Source: Roseimaritima multifibrata (GTDB lineage Bacteria; Planctomycetota; Planctomycetia; Pirellulales; Pirellulaceae). Taken from it: a stretch of DNA of 64,000 nucleotides. Below the pieces are notes generated by a model. The model did no database searches. It saw nothing but the letters and a program-made list of their open reading frames with translations, and was not told the origin of the DNA. Positions 9,167 through 18,395 of this stretch are shown here, in pieces. The stretch's first letter is position 1. The number at the start of each line of letters is the position of its first letter. A program made the translations under genes and the position numbers. The stretch covers positions 2,356,001-2,420,000 of the forward strand of contig NZ_CP036262.1 of NCBI RefSeq assembly GCF_007741495.1, read 5' to 3'.

Positions 9167-10768
9167 TCAGTAGGCTCCTTCGCATTTCAAAACCGATTTT
9201 ATGGTCCTTGCTAAAATATAAAGGTCTAGCCAGGGGGACCAGTTGAGGACGTAAAAGCGGTCGTACATCAGCCGTTCTTCGTAGGTCGTGTCGTTGCGTC
9301 CATTGATCTGCCACATCCCGGTGATTCCTGGACGGACTCGCAGATAATGATCGTACGTATCGCCATACTTGACAATTTCAGCGGTTTGAATGGGACGGGG
9401 GCCAACGATGCTCATATCCCCGGTGATCACATTCCAGATCTGAGGCAATTCGTCCAGGCTGGTCTTTCGCAAAAATTTGCCAAGAAACGTAATCCGCGGA
9501 TCGATTTTTAGTTTGTGATTCTTTTCGTATTCGGCGGCCGCTTCGGCATTGGATTCTAAGTACTGGGCGAGGATTTTTTCCGCGTCGGGAACCATCGTGC
9601 GAAATTTCCATGCGCCAAACGGTTGCCCGTCTCGCCCGATTCGGGTGTTTTGGTAAAGGACCGGACTGCCTGAACTGATGCGAACCAAAATCGCCAATGT
9701 CGCCAGTAATGGAATCAGAAAGGGGCTGCATACTACCACCATGGCTAGATCCAGAACCCGTTTGATGAACTGCTGTTCGGGCATCATCAAACGCTCTTCG
9801 ACTTTGACTGCCGACAGACCACCACAGTCGAGCGGACGCGTCCATAAGCAGGGGAGTTCATGTCGAGTATGGATCAGGACGACGTGCCGGAAACGTTGGC
9901 GGAAAAACTGAATCCAAGCCAAGCTTTGAGCATCGGTGCGGTCTGGCATCGCGATCACCAACCAATAGACTCCTTTTTGTTTGGCGTGCCGAATCACATC
10001 TTCTAAATTTCCCAGCCATTCCAGTCGCGTCTCGTTAGGCTCTTGCCAATAACGATGGGTATCGTCAAATCGTCCCAGCAGTCGCAAACCACGGGCACCA
10101 CCGCTGGCGAAAATCGAATCCACTTGGTCGGCCAGTTGTCCGTCGCCTATCAATAGGGTCGGATATCCCCACCAATCATACCGGCGTGCCCAAGCCCGAA
10201 GGAAGGTGCGCAGGGTGGGGGAAAGCAGCATCGCGCAAAAGTAGGTCCCCGCCGCCAAATAGGGATAAGGCGAATCGGGCTGGCCATGGAACAAGGAAAA
10301 CGTAACGGTCACCATCCCGATCGCTGCCCACGTCAAAGTCAACTGGCGAAGCTCGACAGCGGGATGAGTTCCGGCGGCCGGATAAAGCCCTGCCGCGACA
10401 AAGCAAACCCATTGCAGGCCAACGGCAATGGCCCAAAAGAGAAAGCCATGATTTACCGGCGCTGACCCAAACCAGTCGCTGAGAGAATAGAAAATTGCGA
10501 AACCGATGCTAACGGCCAGCATGTCGGCGAACATCAACGGGCCAGCGGTCCGTAAAACCTGCGCCCAGTACCGCTGTTGCATCGGTCCGCGATCGTCGGT
10601 GTCGGCCGACAATGCGGGACTGTTTAGGCGGGCCGGAGGTGTTTCGAGATGATGCGGGGCAGGGACCACCGACGATGGGATGCCGGCGGCGCATGGAGCC
10701 GATTGCACGGGGGATTCGCTGGGATTGTTTCCTGGATGCATCGATGAATCGATAGGAGTGCTACGCAT
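9167..10768 (-). CDS. exopolysaccharide polyprenyl-phosphate sugar-1-phosphate transferase
   Basis: A 533-residue WbaP/EpsE-type initiating transferase that attaches the first sugar-1-phosphate to undecaprenyl phosphate at the inner membrane. An N-terminal block of about four hydrophobic segments (residues 50-190) is followed by a nucleotide-binding-like central domain, then the bacterial sugar transferase domain from about residue 334: KRVLDLAMVV, a membrane segment, WKFRTM, FLRKTSLDELPQ, MSIVGPRP and RPGITGMWQ. All key blocks are intact. It lies 17 bp downstream of the Wzc-like kinase gene and is surely co-transcribed. The start at 10768 is weakly supported; a second ATG nine codons in is possible. 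The sugar transferred cannot be told. Confidence 0.9.
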   Translation of the reverse strand: MRSTPIDSSMHPGNNPSESPVQSAPCAAGIPSSVVPAPHHLETPPARLNSPALSADTDDRGPMQQRYWAQVLRTAGPLMFADMLAVSIGFAIFYSLSDWFGSAPVNHGFLFWAIAVGLQWVCFVAAGLYPAAGTHPAVELRQLTLTWAAIGMVTVTFSLFHGQPDSPYPYLAAGTYFCAMLLSPTLRTFLRAWARRYDWWGYPTLLIGDGQLADQVDSIFASGGARGLRLLGRFDDTHRYWQEPNETRLEWLGNLEDVIRHAKQKGVYWLVIAMPDRTDAQSLAWIQFFRQRFRHVVLIHTRHELPCLWTRPLDCGGLSAVKVEERLMMPEQQFIKRVLDLAMVVVCSPFLIPLLATLAILVRISSGSPVLYQNTRIGRDGQPFGAWKFRTMVPDAEKILAQYLESNAEAAAEYEKNHKLKIDPRITFLGKFLRKTSLDELPQIWNVITGDMSIVGPRPIQTAEIVKYGDTYDHYLRVRPGITGMWQINGRNDTTYEERLMYDRFYVLNWSPWLDLYILARTIKSVLKCEGAY

Positions 10769-10785
10769 GAAATGGAGACTGATTG

Positions 10786-13122
10786 CTAGCCGTTTGACTG
10801 AGGAGCACGGAAGTAGGCATTCACTTTTCGTTGGCCCCCATATTCGTAGCCATATCCGGCATCGACTTCGTCACCTTGTTTCGCCAATCGATCGATGTCG
10901 TTGACGACAAACCCGACCGCCTGCACCCCTACGCCCTGCAATCGCTGAACGGCTCGTTCGGTTTCCGGCCGCGAAGAATTCGATGTTCTTAAAGCAACGA
11001 CCACCCCATCCACTTTCTGTCCAAGCGAAGTCGATTCGCTGACAGCTAATAAAGGCGTGCTGTCGATCAGGATGTATTCGTACTTCTGACGCAACGTTTC
11101 CAGCATTTCGAAGAACGTTTTGCCCATCAAAAGCTCTGAGGGATTCGACGGCCGGAACCCACTTGGCATCACCGAAAGATTTTCAATCGGAGTCTCGTGA
11201 ATGGAATCGACTAGTTCGGTGTCGCCGGTAAGCACGTTGGACAGTCCTGCTTCGTCTTCCAAGCCAAATAGCGTCCCCAGACGCGGTCGCCGGAGGTCGC
11301 AGTCGATCAGCAATACCTGTTTCCCCGTCTGGGCAATCGAAACCGCAAGGTTTGTCGTTGTTAATGTCTTGCCGTCGCCTGGATTGGGGCTGGTCATTTG
11401 GATGACGCGAAGCTCTTTGCCGCCGGGGCGGAAAAGGAGCGAGGTGCGCAGGTGGCGGTAGGCTTCTGCGTCGGAAGAGTCGGGACGGTGGTAGACGACC
11501 AATTCCGGCGATAGTGTTTTGTCCATTCCGCGATGGCGGCGGAATTTCATCGTTCCAACGGCTCCCAGCATCGGAGCTCCCACGGCCGATTCGATTTCTT
11601 TGGTAGATCGAAAACTTCGATCGCCCAAATCGATCAGTAACCCCAAGCCGCCGCCGGTCATGGACCCGAAACAAAGTCCTGCGATCAGGACCAGCGGAAT
11701 GATGGGCCAGACCAATTCCCCGAATTCAGGGGCGCGGAGAATCTCGGTGACAAAGCCGCCATATCCCTGCATCACGTTCAACTGACGCAGGCGATCGATG
11801 ACGGCTAGCTGAAGTTGTTTGGTTGCGAACAATTCGTCGCGGATCTCCTGGTCGCGTAGTTCGTCGTCCACCAGGTCTACCGAATCGCTCTCTTCCTTTG
11901 CGATCTCCTCTTTGACGAAAACGATGCGCTGTGTGACGTCTTCAAGGTCTTTTTCGATAACCTTCGCGTAGGCATTGACCAAGGTTCCGCTGCGGACTTC
12001 TGGCGAGTCAGCCAGTGGTTTGATCGCATCCCGTTTGGCGGTCAAGAATTGTTCGACGTCCTGCACCGCGTCTTGTAGGTCTTGGACTTTTGGGTGGGCG
12101 TCCCCCAGTCGCGAGCGTTCCTCGCGAAGACGAACTTTCAGGGAAAGCAAACTATCCATTTCGGTATTCGCGGCCGTGGTCCGCATCGGTTGCTGGGCAA
12201 CAAAGGACTCGTCGGAATTCGCGTCGCCGCGCTCCACGTTGACCAACAACGCCAAGCGTTCGACATCTCGATTATCGATTAATCCCAATCGTTCCAAATC
12301 GGAAAAATCTTGCAACGATTCGTCGTTTTGGGTTCGTGCCAGGATCGAAGCTCGGCTTTGCAGTTCGCTTTCCCGCAGTTGCAGGCGAATCAATTCGTTG
12401 TGCAGCATCGCCAAGCGAATCTGATTCTTGGTCAGCGAATCGGGGCCAAGGGTTAACAGCGGCGTCCCCCGACGAAATTCACGATAGGACTGTTCCAGTT
12501 GGTCGATTTCCAAGGTCAGGTCATCGCGAGCCTGTTGGATCAATCCGGTCGCTTCGCTGTTGGCATCCTGAAGCGTCGCCGCCATGAAGTCTTGATAGGA
12601 TTCTGTAATGGCCGACAGGACCAATGCGCAGTCGGCTGCATCGTTGTGGCGGAATTCGGCGACGAACGTTAGCGGCGCATAGGCAAGTTCCTGACCGCCT
12701 CGCTCGATCCACAGTTGCTCGATGATGTAATTGACGACGGCTCGGCGGTGATCGAATTTGGCTAAGACCGGGTCCAGTTCCGAACGAATCGATTCCAGCT
12801 CTTCAAGCTGACGATTGTCGATGGCATCGCCGATCACACGCGGGCTGCGGATGATTTCCATGTGAGTCGCTAAAAGTGCGTCTCCGACCTCTTGCTGTGG
12901 GGCGGCCCCTGTCTGGGAATCGGACATCTGAGGCAGCCCAGGGTCCTTGCGCATGACCAAGACCTCAACGCGTGAGGCATAGACCTTGGGAGCGACGAAC
13001 GCATAAAAGACTGCCAAACTGATTCCGAAGGCCAGCCCGAGAAAGAGAATCAGCCAGCGGCGGCGGAGAATCCCCCAGAAATCGAGGTTCGGCTGTGGGG
13101 AAACGGTGTTGTCACCACTCAT
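10786..13122 (-). CDS. Wzc-like polysaccharide co-polymerase tyrosine autokinase
   Basis: About 778 residues from ATG 13122, which has AGGA 8 bases upstream; a longer frame from 13164 lacks such a site. Order: an N-terminal Wzz-type chain-length domain with a first membrane segment (about 20-42), a long helical periplasmic part, a second membrane segment, then a BY-kinase with Walker A NPGDGKTLTTTN near residue 579, the extended Walker A' VLLIDCDLRRPRLG, Walker B YILIDSTPLL, and a C-terminal Tyr cluster (GYGYEYGG, then NAYF). Such kinases control polymer length and export by cycles of tyrosine autophosphorylation. It is the first gene of a polysaccharide unit with the sugar transferase. Confidence 0.9.
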   Translation of the reverse strand: MSGDNTVSPQPNLDFWGILRRRWLILFLGLAFGISLAVFYAFVAPKVYASRVEVLVMRKDPGLPQMSDSQTGAAPQQEVGDALLATHMEIIRSPRVIGDAIDNRQLEELESIRSELDPVLAKFDHRRAVVNYIIEQLWIERGGQELAYAPLTFVAEFRHNDAADCALVLSAITESYQDFMAATLQDANSEATGLIQQARDDLTLEIDQLEQSYREFRRGTPLLTLGPDSLTKNQIRLAMLHNELIRLQLRESELQSRASILARTQNDESLQDFSDLERLGLIDNRDVERLALLVNVERGDANSDESFVAQQPMRTTAANTEMDSLLSLKVRLREERSRLGDAHPKVQDLQDAVQDVEQFLTAKRDAIKPLADSPEVRSGTLVNAYAKVIEKDLEDVTQRIVFVKEEIAKEESDSVDLVDDELRDQEIRDELFATKQLQLAVIDRLRQLNVMQGYGGFVTEILRAPEFGELVWPIIPLVLIAGLCFGSMTGGGLGLLIDLGDRSFRSTKEIESAVGAPMLGAVGTMKFRRHRGMDKTLSPELVVYHRPDSSDAEAYRHLRTSLLFRPGGKELRVIQMTSPNPGDGKTLTTTNLAVSIAQTGKQVLLIDCDLRRPRLGTLFGLEDEAGLSNVLTGDTELVDSIHETPIENLSVMPSGFRPSNPSELLMGKTFFEMLETLRQKYEYILIDSTPLLAVSESTSLGQKVDGVVVALRTSNSSRPETERAVQRLQGVGVQAVGFVVNDIDRLAKQGDEVDAGYGYEYGGQRKVNAYFRAPQSNG

Positions 13123-13365
13123 GTTTTTCCTGTCGGAAGTTGTCGTTCTGCAGCAGGCGAGCAAGGTTCTCCTAACCTTCCTCTTTTACCTAGTCAAAAT
13201 AGTCTGCTTTAAGCATTAGGAGATGAGAATACGTAAAACGGCGTAAACTAGTTTTTTTTCAGGGAGGGTTGTGCCGCCTAGGTCGTTTTTACGGGATGGC
13301 ACGGCTACAGTGAAAAGGTATCAAAACGCTTCTTATTGAGTTGATTCTTACCCCTTGGATTTTTC

Positions 13366-14697
13366 GTGCTGAACCGCCGTTTACCACTGGGCCGCTACTT
13401 CGGCATTCCTCTCTATGTCCACTGGACGTTCTCGTTGCTGCTGCTGGCGGTAGGGCTTGAACGGATGCGCAATGATGGGCGTTGGCAGGATGCATTGCTG
13501 TCCATCTGTATCGTTTTGACCGTCTATTTGTGCGTCACATTGCACGAATATGGGCATGCGATGATGGCCAAGGCCTTTGGTGTGGGGACGCGAGATATCA
13601 CATTGCTGCCGATCGGGGGGGTCGCTCGACTGGAGCGAATGCCTCGCCAGCCCTCTCAGGAATTACTGATTGCCGTTGCCGGGCCAGCGGTCAACGTCGT
13701 GATCGCTTCGTTGTTAATCGTTGGGATGGTCCTTTGGGGACTGGCGACGACGGGGCCGATGGGAGCGATTAACAATGCTTTGGATGCGATCGATACGGAT
13801 CAGATCACGTTTGCAGGTTTTGTATTGATCATTTTGTTGGCCAACGTCGCCCTGATCGTATTCAACATGATTCCCGCGTTTCCGATGGACGGCGGCCGGG
13901 TGCTGCGAAGTTTGTTGGCGATGCTGATGGACTATCCTCGGGCCACTTGGTGGGCATCGAGGATCGGGCTGGGGTGTGCTTTTTTGATGGGGGGGATCGC
14001 GATTCTAAATTCGTATTACGTGATGCTGTTCATCGCCTTTTTTGTCGCTTGGGCTGGTATGTCGGAGGCTCGTCAGGTCTCGATCGGTGAGGCCGTGCGC
14101 GGGCTGAAGGTTTCTCAGGTGATGATCCGCATCCCCCACCAGCTGTGTTTACAGATCGATCAATCGCTCGAACAAGCGGCTCACCATTGGCAGCATTTTC
14201 CGGGTGAAACAATGCCTGTCTGTTCCCCAGAGGGGGAGTGCCTGGGAATGTTAAGTCTGAAGGACCTGATCAGCGGACTGAATGCGGGGCATGGGGCTCA
14301 GCCGGTCGTCACCATTGCCCAGCGAAACATTCCCCGGATATCGCCAGACGAAGGGATCGATTCCCTTTTAGGGCGACTTCCTTCGCGGGGAATACGGCAA
14401 ATGCCGGTCGTGACGGCCGAGGGGCGTCTGATCGGGATCGTTGATCTGGACAATGTGATGCAGCGTGCTGCACTCGCCGGTACGATTCCTTTCGGTCCGA
14501 TGGCGGTGCCTGAATCCTACCTTTTGTCGCCTTTAGAATCTTTGCGACGGGGTGCGGCAGACCACCCGCCGGAAAAAGTTTTAGAGAATGATGCACGGAT
14601 GGAGGGACCTCAAGACACTATTAATAGTGGAGGAACCGAACATGCGACTGACACTACGAACCCTACTAGCTTTACGAAACCGGACACTACGCCCTGA
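13366..14697 (+). CDS. site-2 protease (M50) with CBS domains
   Basis: A 443-residue intramembrane metalloprotease. The zinc site HEYGH spans residues 60-64 and the third ligand sits in NMIPAFPMDGGR (Asp 175), both within hydrophobic segments. After about six membrane segments comes a CBS pair (about 245-370), which in this family often senses adenosine nucleotides, then a low-complexity Thr/Pro-rich tail. Start is GTG 13366 with little Shine-Dalgarno signal. The last 56 bp overlap the next gene in another frame, so the two are translated from one mRNA. S2P enzymes cut transmembrane anti-sigma or regulatory proteins; the partner may be encoded next door. Confidence 0.88.
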   Translation: MLNRRLPLGRYFGIPLYVHWTFSLLLLAVGLERMRNDGRWQDALLSICIVLTVYLCVTLHEYGHAMMAKAFGVGTRDITLLPIGGVARLERMPRQPSQELLIAVAGPAVNVVIASLLIVGMVLWGLATTGPMGAINNALDAIDTDQITFAGFVLIILLANVALIVFNMIPAFPMDGGRVLRSLLAMLMDYPRATWWASRIGLGCAFLMGGIAILNSYYVMLFIAFFVAWAGMSEARQVSIGEAVRGLKVSQVMIRIPHQLCLQIDQSLEQAAHHWQHFPGETMPVCSPEGECLGMLSLKDLISGLNAGHGAQPVVTIAQRNIPRISPDEGIDSLLGRLPSRGIRQMPVVTAEGRLIGIVDLDNVMQRAALAGTIPFGPMAVPESYLLSPLESLRRGAADHPPEKVLENDARMEGPQDTINSGGTEHATDTTNPTSFTKPDTTP

Positions 14698-16903
14698 GGA
14701 CGAACAAGTTCTTCAGGCCAAAGTCCAAGCGAGCAGCTATGCGCAGCAGCTGCTGGAATTGATCCAATCCGTGTTGTCGAATCCCCGGCTGTCGGCTTTG
14801 TCGCCAACAGCAACCGGGCCGACAGACGATCCAAATATCATGGCGGAGTATATCGATAGTACTCTTCCTCCCGAGCAGGCGGCCGAAGTCGATCGGACCT
14901 GTTTGGAATCCCCGCTGCACATGGCAGAAGCGGCGGGAGCCCACGAAGTTTTGACGTTGGTGCTGAAGGAGCCCGCTCATTTTTCGCCGCAGCTTCGCGA
15001 CCGTATTTATCGGATCGGGCAGGGGGCTCAGGTCACGCAGGAGGGAGCGGTCGAGAATGTTTCGCCTCATCCCGCAGTGACGCCCGTCAGCGCTGCCGAT
15101 TCGGGAGCCTTCATGGCGGCCACTCGTTTAAAAGAGGAAGAGCAAGGAACGCCTCTGGGCGACAGCTTGAGGGACGAACGCATCGCAAAGGCAGCGATCG
15201 CCGGTAGCCGTGAATGGAATGCTGCCGACGCAAGCGAAATCTTCGGGGATCGAATACGAGCCACGCGGGTCGTCCCCTGGTTGGTGGCGCTCGCTTTGAT
15301 CGCCGTTTTTCTGTTTGCGATGAAGCAGGCCTTTTCGCCGCTGTTGCCGAACTCGGGGAAACAGGTTGCTGAGGGTAGTGGGAAGGATGCGGTCCCACTT
15401 CTGCCAGGAACCGAACCGGACGAATTGGAAACGGAACAACCGGACCCTGCCAAAGAACCAGACACCCCGTCAAGCGACGCGGTTGCCGTGACGCCTGATA
15501 AAGTGTCCGACGAACCGGCTGTGGGCGATCCGGATAAAACCGCTGCAGCGGTTCCCGTAATCACGCCACCAGCGATGGAAACGACGGAGCAATCGCCTCC
15601 GCCACCTGCCGAAACGGTTGCTCCGCCCAAACCGGCTGATGCCGTGGTGGCTGCCGTTCCAGCGGATCGCGATGGCAAAATGGAGGAGAATCCGGGGGAC
15701 GATTCGGTGCAACCGCCCCCAGCGAAACCGCCTGCGGAGGGGGCCGAAGTGCCGCCCCAACCTGTTGGAGTCGCGACGACGGCAAGTGATCTTGGGCTTT
15801 TGCTAAGTCTGCTTCCCGGTGGAAATAAGTGGAGCGGACTTGCCCCCGAATCGCCGGTCGCCGATCGGACGTTGGTCTTTTCGCCGCCGACGTTTCGCAG
15901 TCAGTTGACGGTCCCTGAAAAGTATGACTTGGTGCTGATGGGCGGAACTCGCAGTCGCTTGCATGCAGGCGAGCAAACCACTGAAATCGAACTGGAAACA
16001 GGCAAGCTGCTGGTGACCGCTTTGCAAGCCGATCTTTCCGTCCCCTTCCAGACCGGGACTCAGCAATGGGAACTGGAACTGGTACCCGAATCCGGTTCTG
16101 CAGCGGTTGAAGCTTCGATATTTCGGAGCCCTGGAGCAGACCCACGCATTCAGGAAAACCTGCTGGAAGTGGTCAACGTCTATGCTGTGACCGGGCCATT
16201 AAAGGTCCGCTTGAACGGCGCCGATGAGGTCACGTTGGAAACGGGCCAACGATGGCAGAAGATCGGCGAAGGAGCAGGGAAGGTGGATACTCTTGAAACG
16301 CCTCCAGCGTGGATCGCAACTCCTGCCCCCGATACGATTGCCGAATCGGCTCGCCAAAACCTGTTGCAGTTGCTGGCCGCCAATCAAGACCTTGAATTGG
16401 GGCTGCGGGAAGCGACACGTTTTCGCAAAGCCGAAGTGGCTGCGTTGGCAGCCGAAACCCTTTGTGCGATGGGGAAGTGCGATATCTATTTCGGAGCCGA
16501 CGGGATCCTTAACGAGGGAAACCAGAAGAACTTTTTCCAAGACCATGTTGCTGCCCTTAAACAACGAATGGATTTGAATTCGGCGGCAGCCAAGGCTTTG
16601 CAGAAAGATGCCGAGACGATGGACGCCGCCGCCGCACAGACTTTGTTCCGCTTGTTGTGGGATTATTCCCCCGAACAGCTGGAAGCCAAAGCGGATGAAG
16701 AACTGGTGGCGATGCTTGATAGCCCTCAGATGCCTGTGCGGATTCTTGCCAGTGAATCGCTACGGCGGATTACCGGAACCAACTTGTTCTTCAAACCGGA
16801 ACAAGAGAATCCCGCACGGCGAAAAACGGACATCAAGAAATGGGAAACCCGATTGCGCCGAGGCGATATTCGCTGGGAAGCGGTCCCCATCGCAGGCCAA
16901 TAG
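14642..16903 (+). CDS. single-pass protein: anti-sigma-like N-terminus, FecR-like exterior
   Basis: A 753-residue protein started at ATG 14642, which has GGAGG at ideal spacing; an upstream ATG at 14588 would only extend it inside the protease gene. Residues 1-110 resemble the cytoplasmic part of planctomycete anti-sigma-like proteins (AEYIDSTLPPEQAAEVD) without zinc-binding His/Cys. One membrane segment lies near 206-235 (VVPWLVALALIAVFLFAM). A long Pro/Ala/Glu linker leads to a beta-rich region with FecR-like features (TRSRLHAG, IELETGKLLV, VYAVTGPLKV, LETGQRW), then a helical tail that may be HEAT-like. Function unknown; position suggests a membrane signalling protein and possible substrate of the neighbouring site-2 protease. 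Confidence 0.7.
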   Translation: MRLTLRTLLALRNRTLRPEDEQVLQAKVQASSYAQQLLELIQSVLSNPRLSALSPTATGPTDDPNIMAEYIDSTLPPEQAAEVDRTCLESPLHMAEAAGAHEVLTLVLKEPAHFSPQLRDRIYRIGQGAQVTQEGAVENVSPHPAVTPVSAADSGAFMAATRLKEEEQGTPLGDSLRDERIAKAAIAGSREWNAADASEIFGDRIRATRVVPWLVALALIAVFLFAMKQAFSPLLPNSGKQVAEGSGKDAVPLLPGTEPDELETEQPDPAKEPDTPSSDAVAVTPDKVSDEPAVGDPDKTAAAVPVITPPAMETTEQSPPPPAETVAPPKPADAVVAAVPADRDGKMEENPGDDSVQPPPAKPPAEGAEVPPQPVGVATTASDLGLLLSLLPGGNKWSGLAPESPVADRTLVFSPPTFRSQLTVPEKYDLVLMGGTRSRLHAGEQTTEIELETGKLLVTALQADLSVPFQTGTQQWELELVPESGSAAVEASIFRSPGADPRIQENLLEVVNVYAVTGPLKVRLNGADEVTLETGQRWQKIGEGAGKVDTLETPPAWIATPAPDTIAESARQNLLQLLAANQDLELGLREATRFRKAEVAALAAETLCAMGKCDIYFGADGILNEGNQKNFFQDHVAALKQRMDLNSAAAKALQKDAETMDAAAAQTLFRLLWDYSPEQLEAKADEELVAMLDSPQMPVRILASESLRRITGTNLFFKPEQENPARRKTDIKKWETRLRRGDIRWEAVPIAGQ

Positions 16904-16989
16904 ACACAGGGCAGCGATGTCGTGGATCGTGCAATTGGAAAGTCTTGCCTGCCCGCACTGCGGGTAGGCGTAGGAGCAGCCAATGCCGT

Positions 16990-17076
16990 CCACCTTCTTA
17001 GCGGAACGGCGCGAGCCGTCCGGCAATCCGCCCAGAAAACGCCAATGCATTTGCCGGATCGGCTTACGCCGATCCG
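16990..17076. repeat. REP-like palindromic element, single unit
   Basis: Between two convergent genes. Bases 16990-17025 match the core of the array at 26152-26430 (CTTAGCGGAACGGCG followed by CGAGCCGTCCGGCA), which folds as a short stem with a GCGA loop. Thirty bases on, a perfect 9-bp stem with a TTAC loop lies at 17055-17076 (CGGATCGGC / GCCGATCCG). The two hairpins together look like a REP doublet (BIME-like). It may also serve as the shared 3' end of both transcripts. Confidence 0.75.
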
Positions 17077-17144
17077 CGAGGAAAACCGCTCGCAGAGGCC
17101 AAAGGAAATCGCATGGTAGGATCGCCGCTGGGCAGTCGCTTTGG

Positions 17145-18272
17145 CTACAGTTTTTTGTCGTACATGCGGTGCGCTTTGGTTTTGGTCGCACCTCCGCGTT
17201 CAATGGTTTTGCGTGAAAGCGTGTTGCTTTCCAAAACCCAAGAGAATTCGCCTTCCTTGATTCCGAATTCGATCGCATCGGGAAGGATGCGTTCCAGCGT
17301 CACCAACCCGAGGCCCCATTTTTGGTATTCGGGAATGACGTTGGTGCTGATCAACCGGACGCGGGTTAGGTTCTTTCGCTTGGTGAACAATTTGATCCAG
17401 CCGAACGGAAAAATGTTTCCGCCGATCTCTTTGATGATCGGATTGAAGTCAAGCAATCCGAATCCCGCGCCGACCGGTTTGCCGTCGATCTCGGCGATGC
17501 TGGTCATTTCGGGGACCAACATGTACTTCAGCTCTTTGGCTTGATGATCGATTTCTGCGCCACTCAGCGGGACATAGCCCCAGGTGTTTTCGAGCGAGCG
17601 GTTGTAGATTTCAAGAAAAGTGCGCACGTCGCTGCTGAACCGTTTTTTGTCGATCGGTCGGCAGACAACGTTGAAGCGTTTCTTGACCTCTTCAAGGATG
17701 AAAGCCAGTTTGGGGTCCAGCGTTTTCAGGTCGTCGACGTGACCGATGTAGCTGAACATGTCTTCGGCTTTTTCAAATCCGGCAGCTTTGATAAGTCGGT
17801 CGTGGTAGGGCGGGTTGTAAGGGATCATGAATGTCGGCGGGGAATCGAATCCATCGATCAGCGTGCCGCACTCGTAGTTCAGGCTTGGGCTGGCGGGGCC
17901 GCGGACATCGGTCATCCCTTTTGCTTTCAGCCACTCCCCAGCGGTTTCGAACAGCAGGTTCGAAGCCTGTTCATCATCGGCGCATTCGTAGAACCCGAAA
18001 AAGCCGCGTTTTTCTTTGTAGCGATCGTTGTGCGCGTTATTGATGATCGCCACGATTCGTCCGATCACCTTACCTTCACGGGCAACGATGAACGCTTGGC
18101 ATTCGCCGGCGGCGTAAAACGGGTGAGGCTTGAACCCGACCAGCTCTTTTTGAACTTTCCAGATCGGCGGCACCCAGTTTGGATCGCCTTGATACAGCTC
18201 TTTAATGACGCGCATGAAAGCACGTCGATCGGATCGAGTCGCAACGGGCCAACAACGCAGGGCATCAGACAT
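17145..18272 (-). CDS. GNAT-like N-acetyltransferase family protein
   Basis: About 375 residues from ATG 18272 (a TTG 18 codons upstream is also in frame but lacks support). The protein resembles long GNAT-like proteins of unknown substrate (YghO-like): a domain with GKVIGRIVAIINNAHND and an EKRGFFGFYECADDEQA segment, then a second acyltransferase-like half with KPVGAGFGLLDFNP and a C-terminal VLESNTLSRKTIERGGA segment that matches the end of many GNAT folds (N-x-x-S-x-x-x-x-E). No membrane segment. The reaction is not known; acyl transfer to a small molecule or peptide is the family-level guess. It is monocistronic or leads no obvious operon. Confidence 0.65.
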   Translation of the reverse strand: MSDALRCWPVATRSDRRAFMRVIKELYQGDPNWVPPIWKVQKELVGFKPHPFYAAGECQAFIVAREGKVIGRIVAIINNAHNDRYKEKRGFFGFYECADDEQASNLLFETAGEWLKAKGMTDVRGPASPSLNYECGTLIDGFDSPPTFMIPYNPPYHDRLIKAAGFEKAEDMFSYIGHVDDLKTLDPKLAFILEEVKKRFNVVCRPIDKKRFSSDVRTFLEIYNRSLENTWGYVPLSGAEIDHQAKELKYMLVPEMTSIAEIDGKPVGAGFGLLDFNPIIKEIGGNIFPFGWIKLFTKRKNLTRVRLISTNVIPEYQKWGLGLVTLERILPDAIEFGIKEGEFSWVLESNTLSRKTIERGGATKTKAHRMYDKKL

Positions 18273-18395
18273 CGAGGTTCCGCTTTCAGGGCTTTGGGGA
18301 AGTCTTGTGTAGGGGACCACCGGCAACGGGAAGGTGTGCGATGGACCGTTTGTTAATGAAAAATGACGGCCAGGCGTTCAGAATAACGGACGATC

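Noticed and set aside
15067-15678. Minus-strand frame of 203 codons rich in Ser, Gly and Ala
   Set aside because: Antisense to the Pro/Glu linker of the FecR-like protein gene; composition mirrors the repeat-like linker and has no ribosome site.
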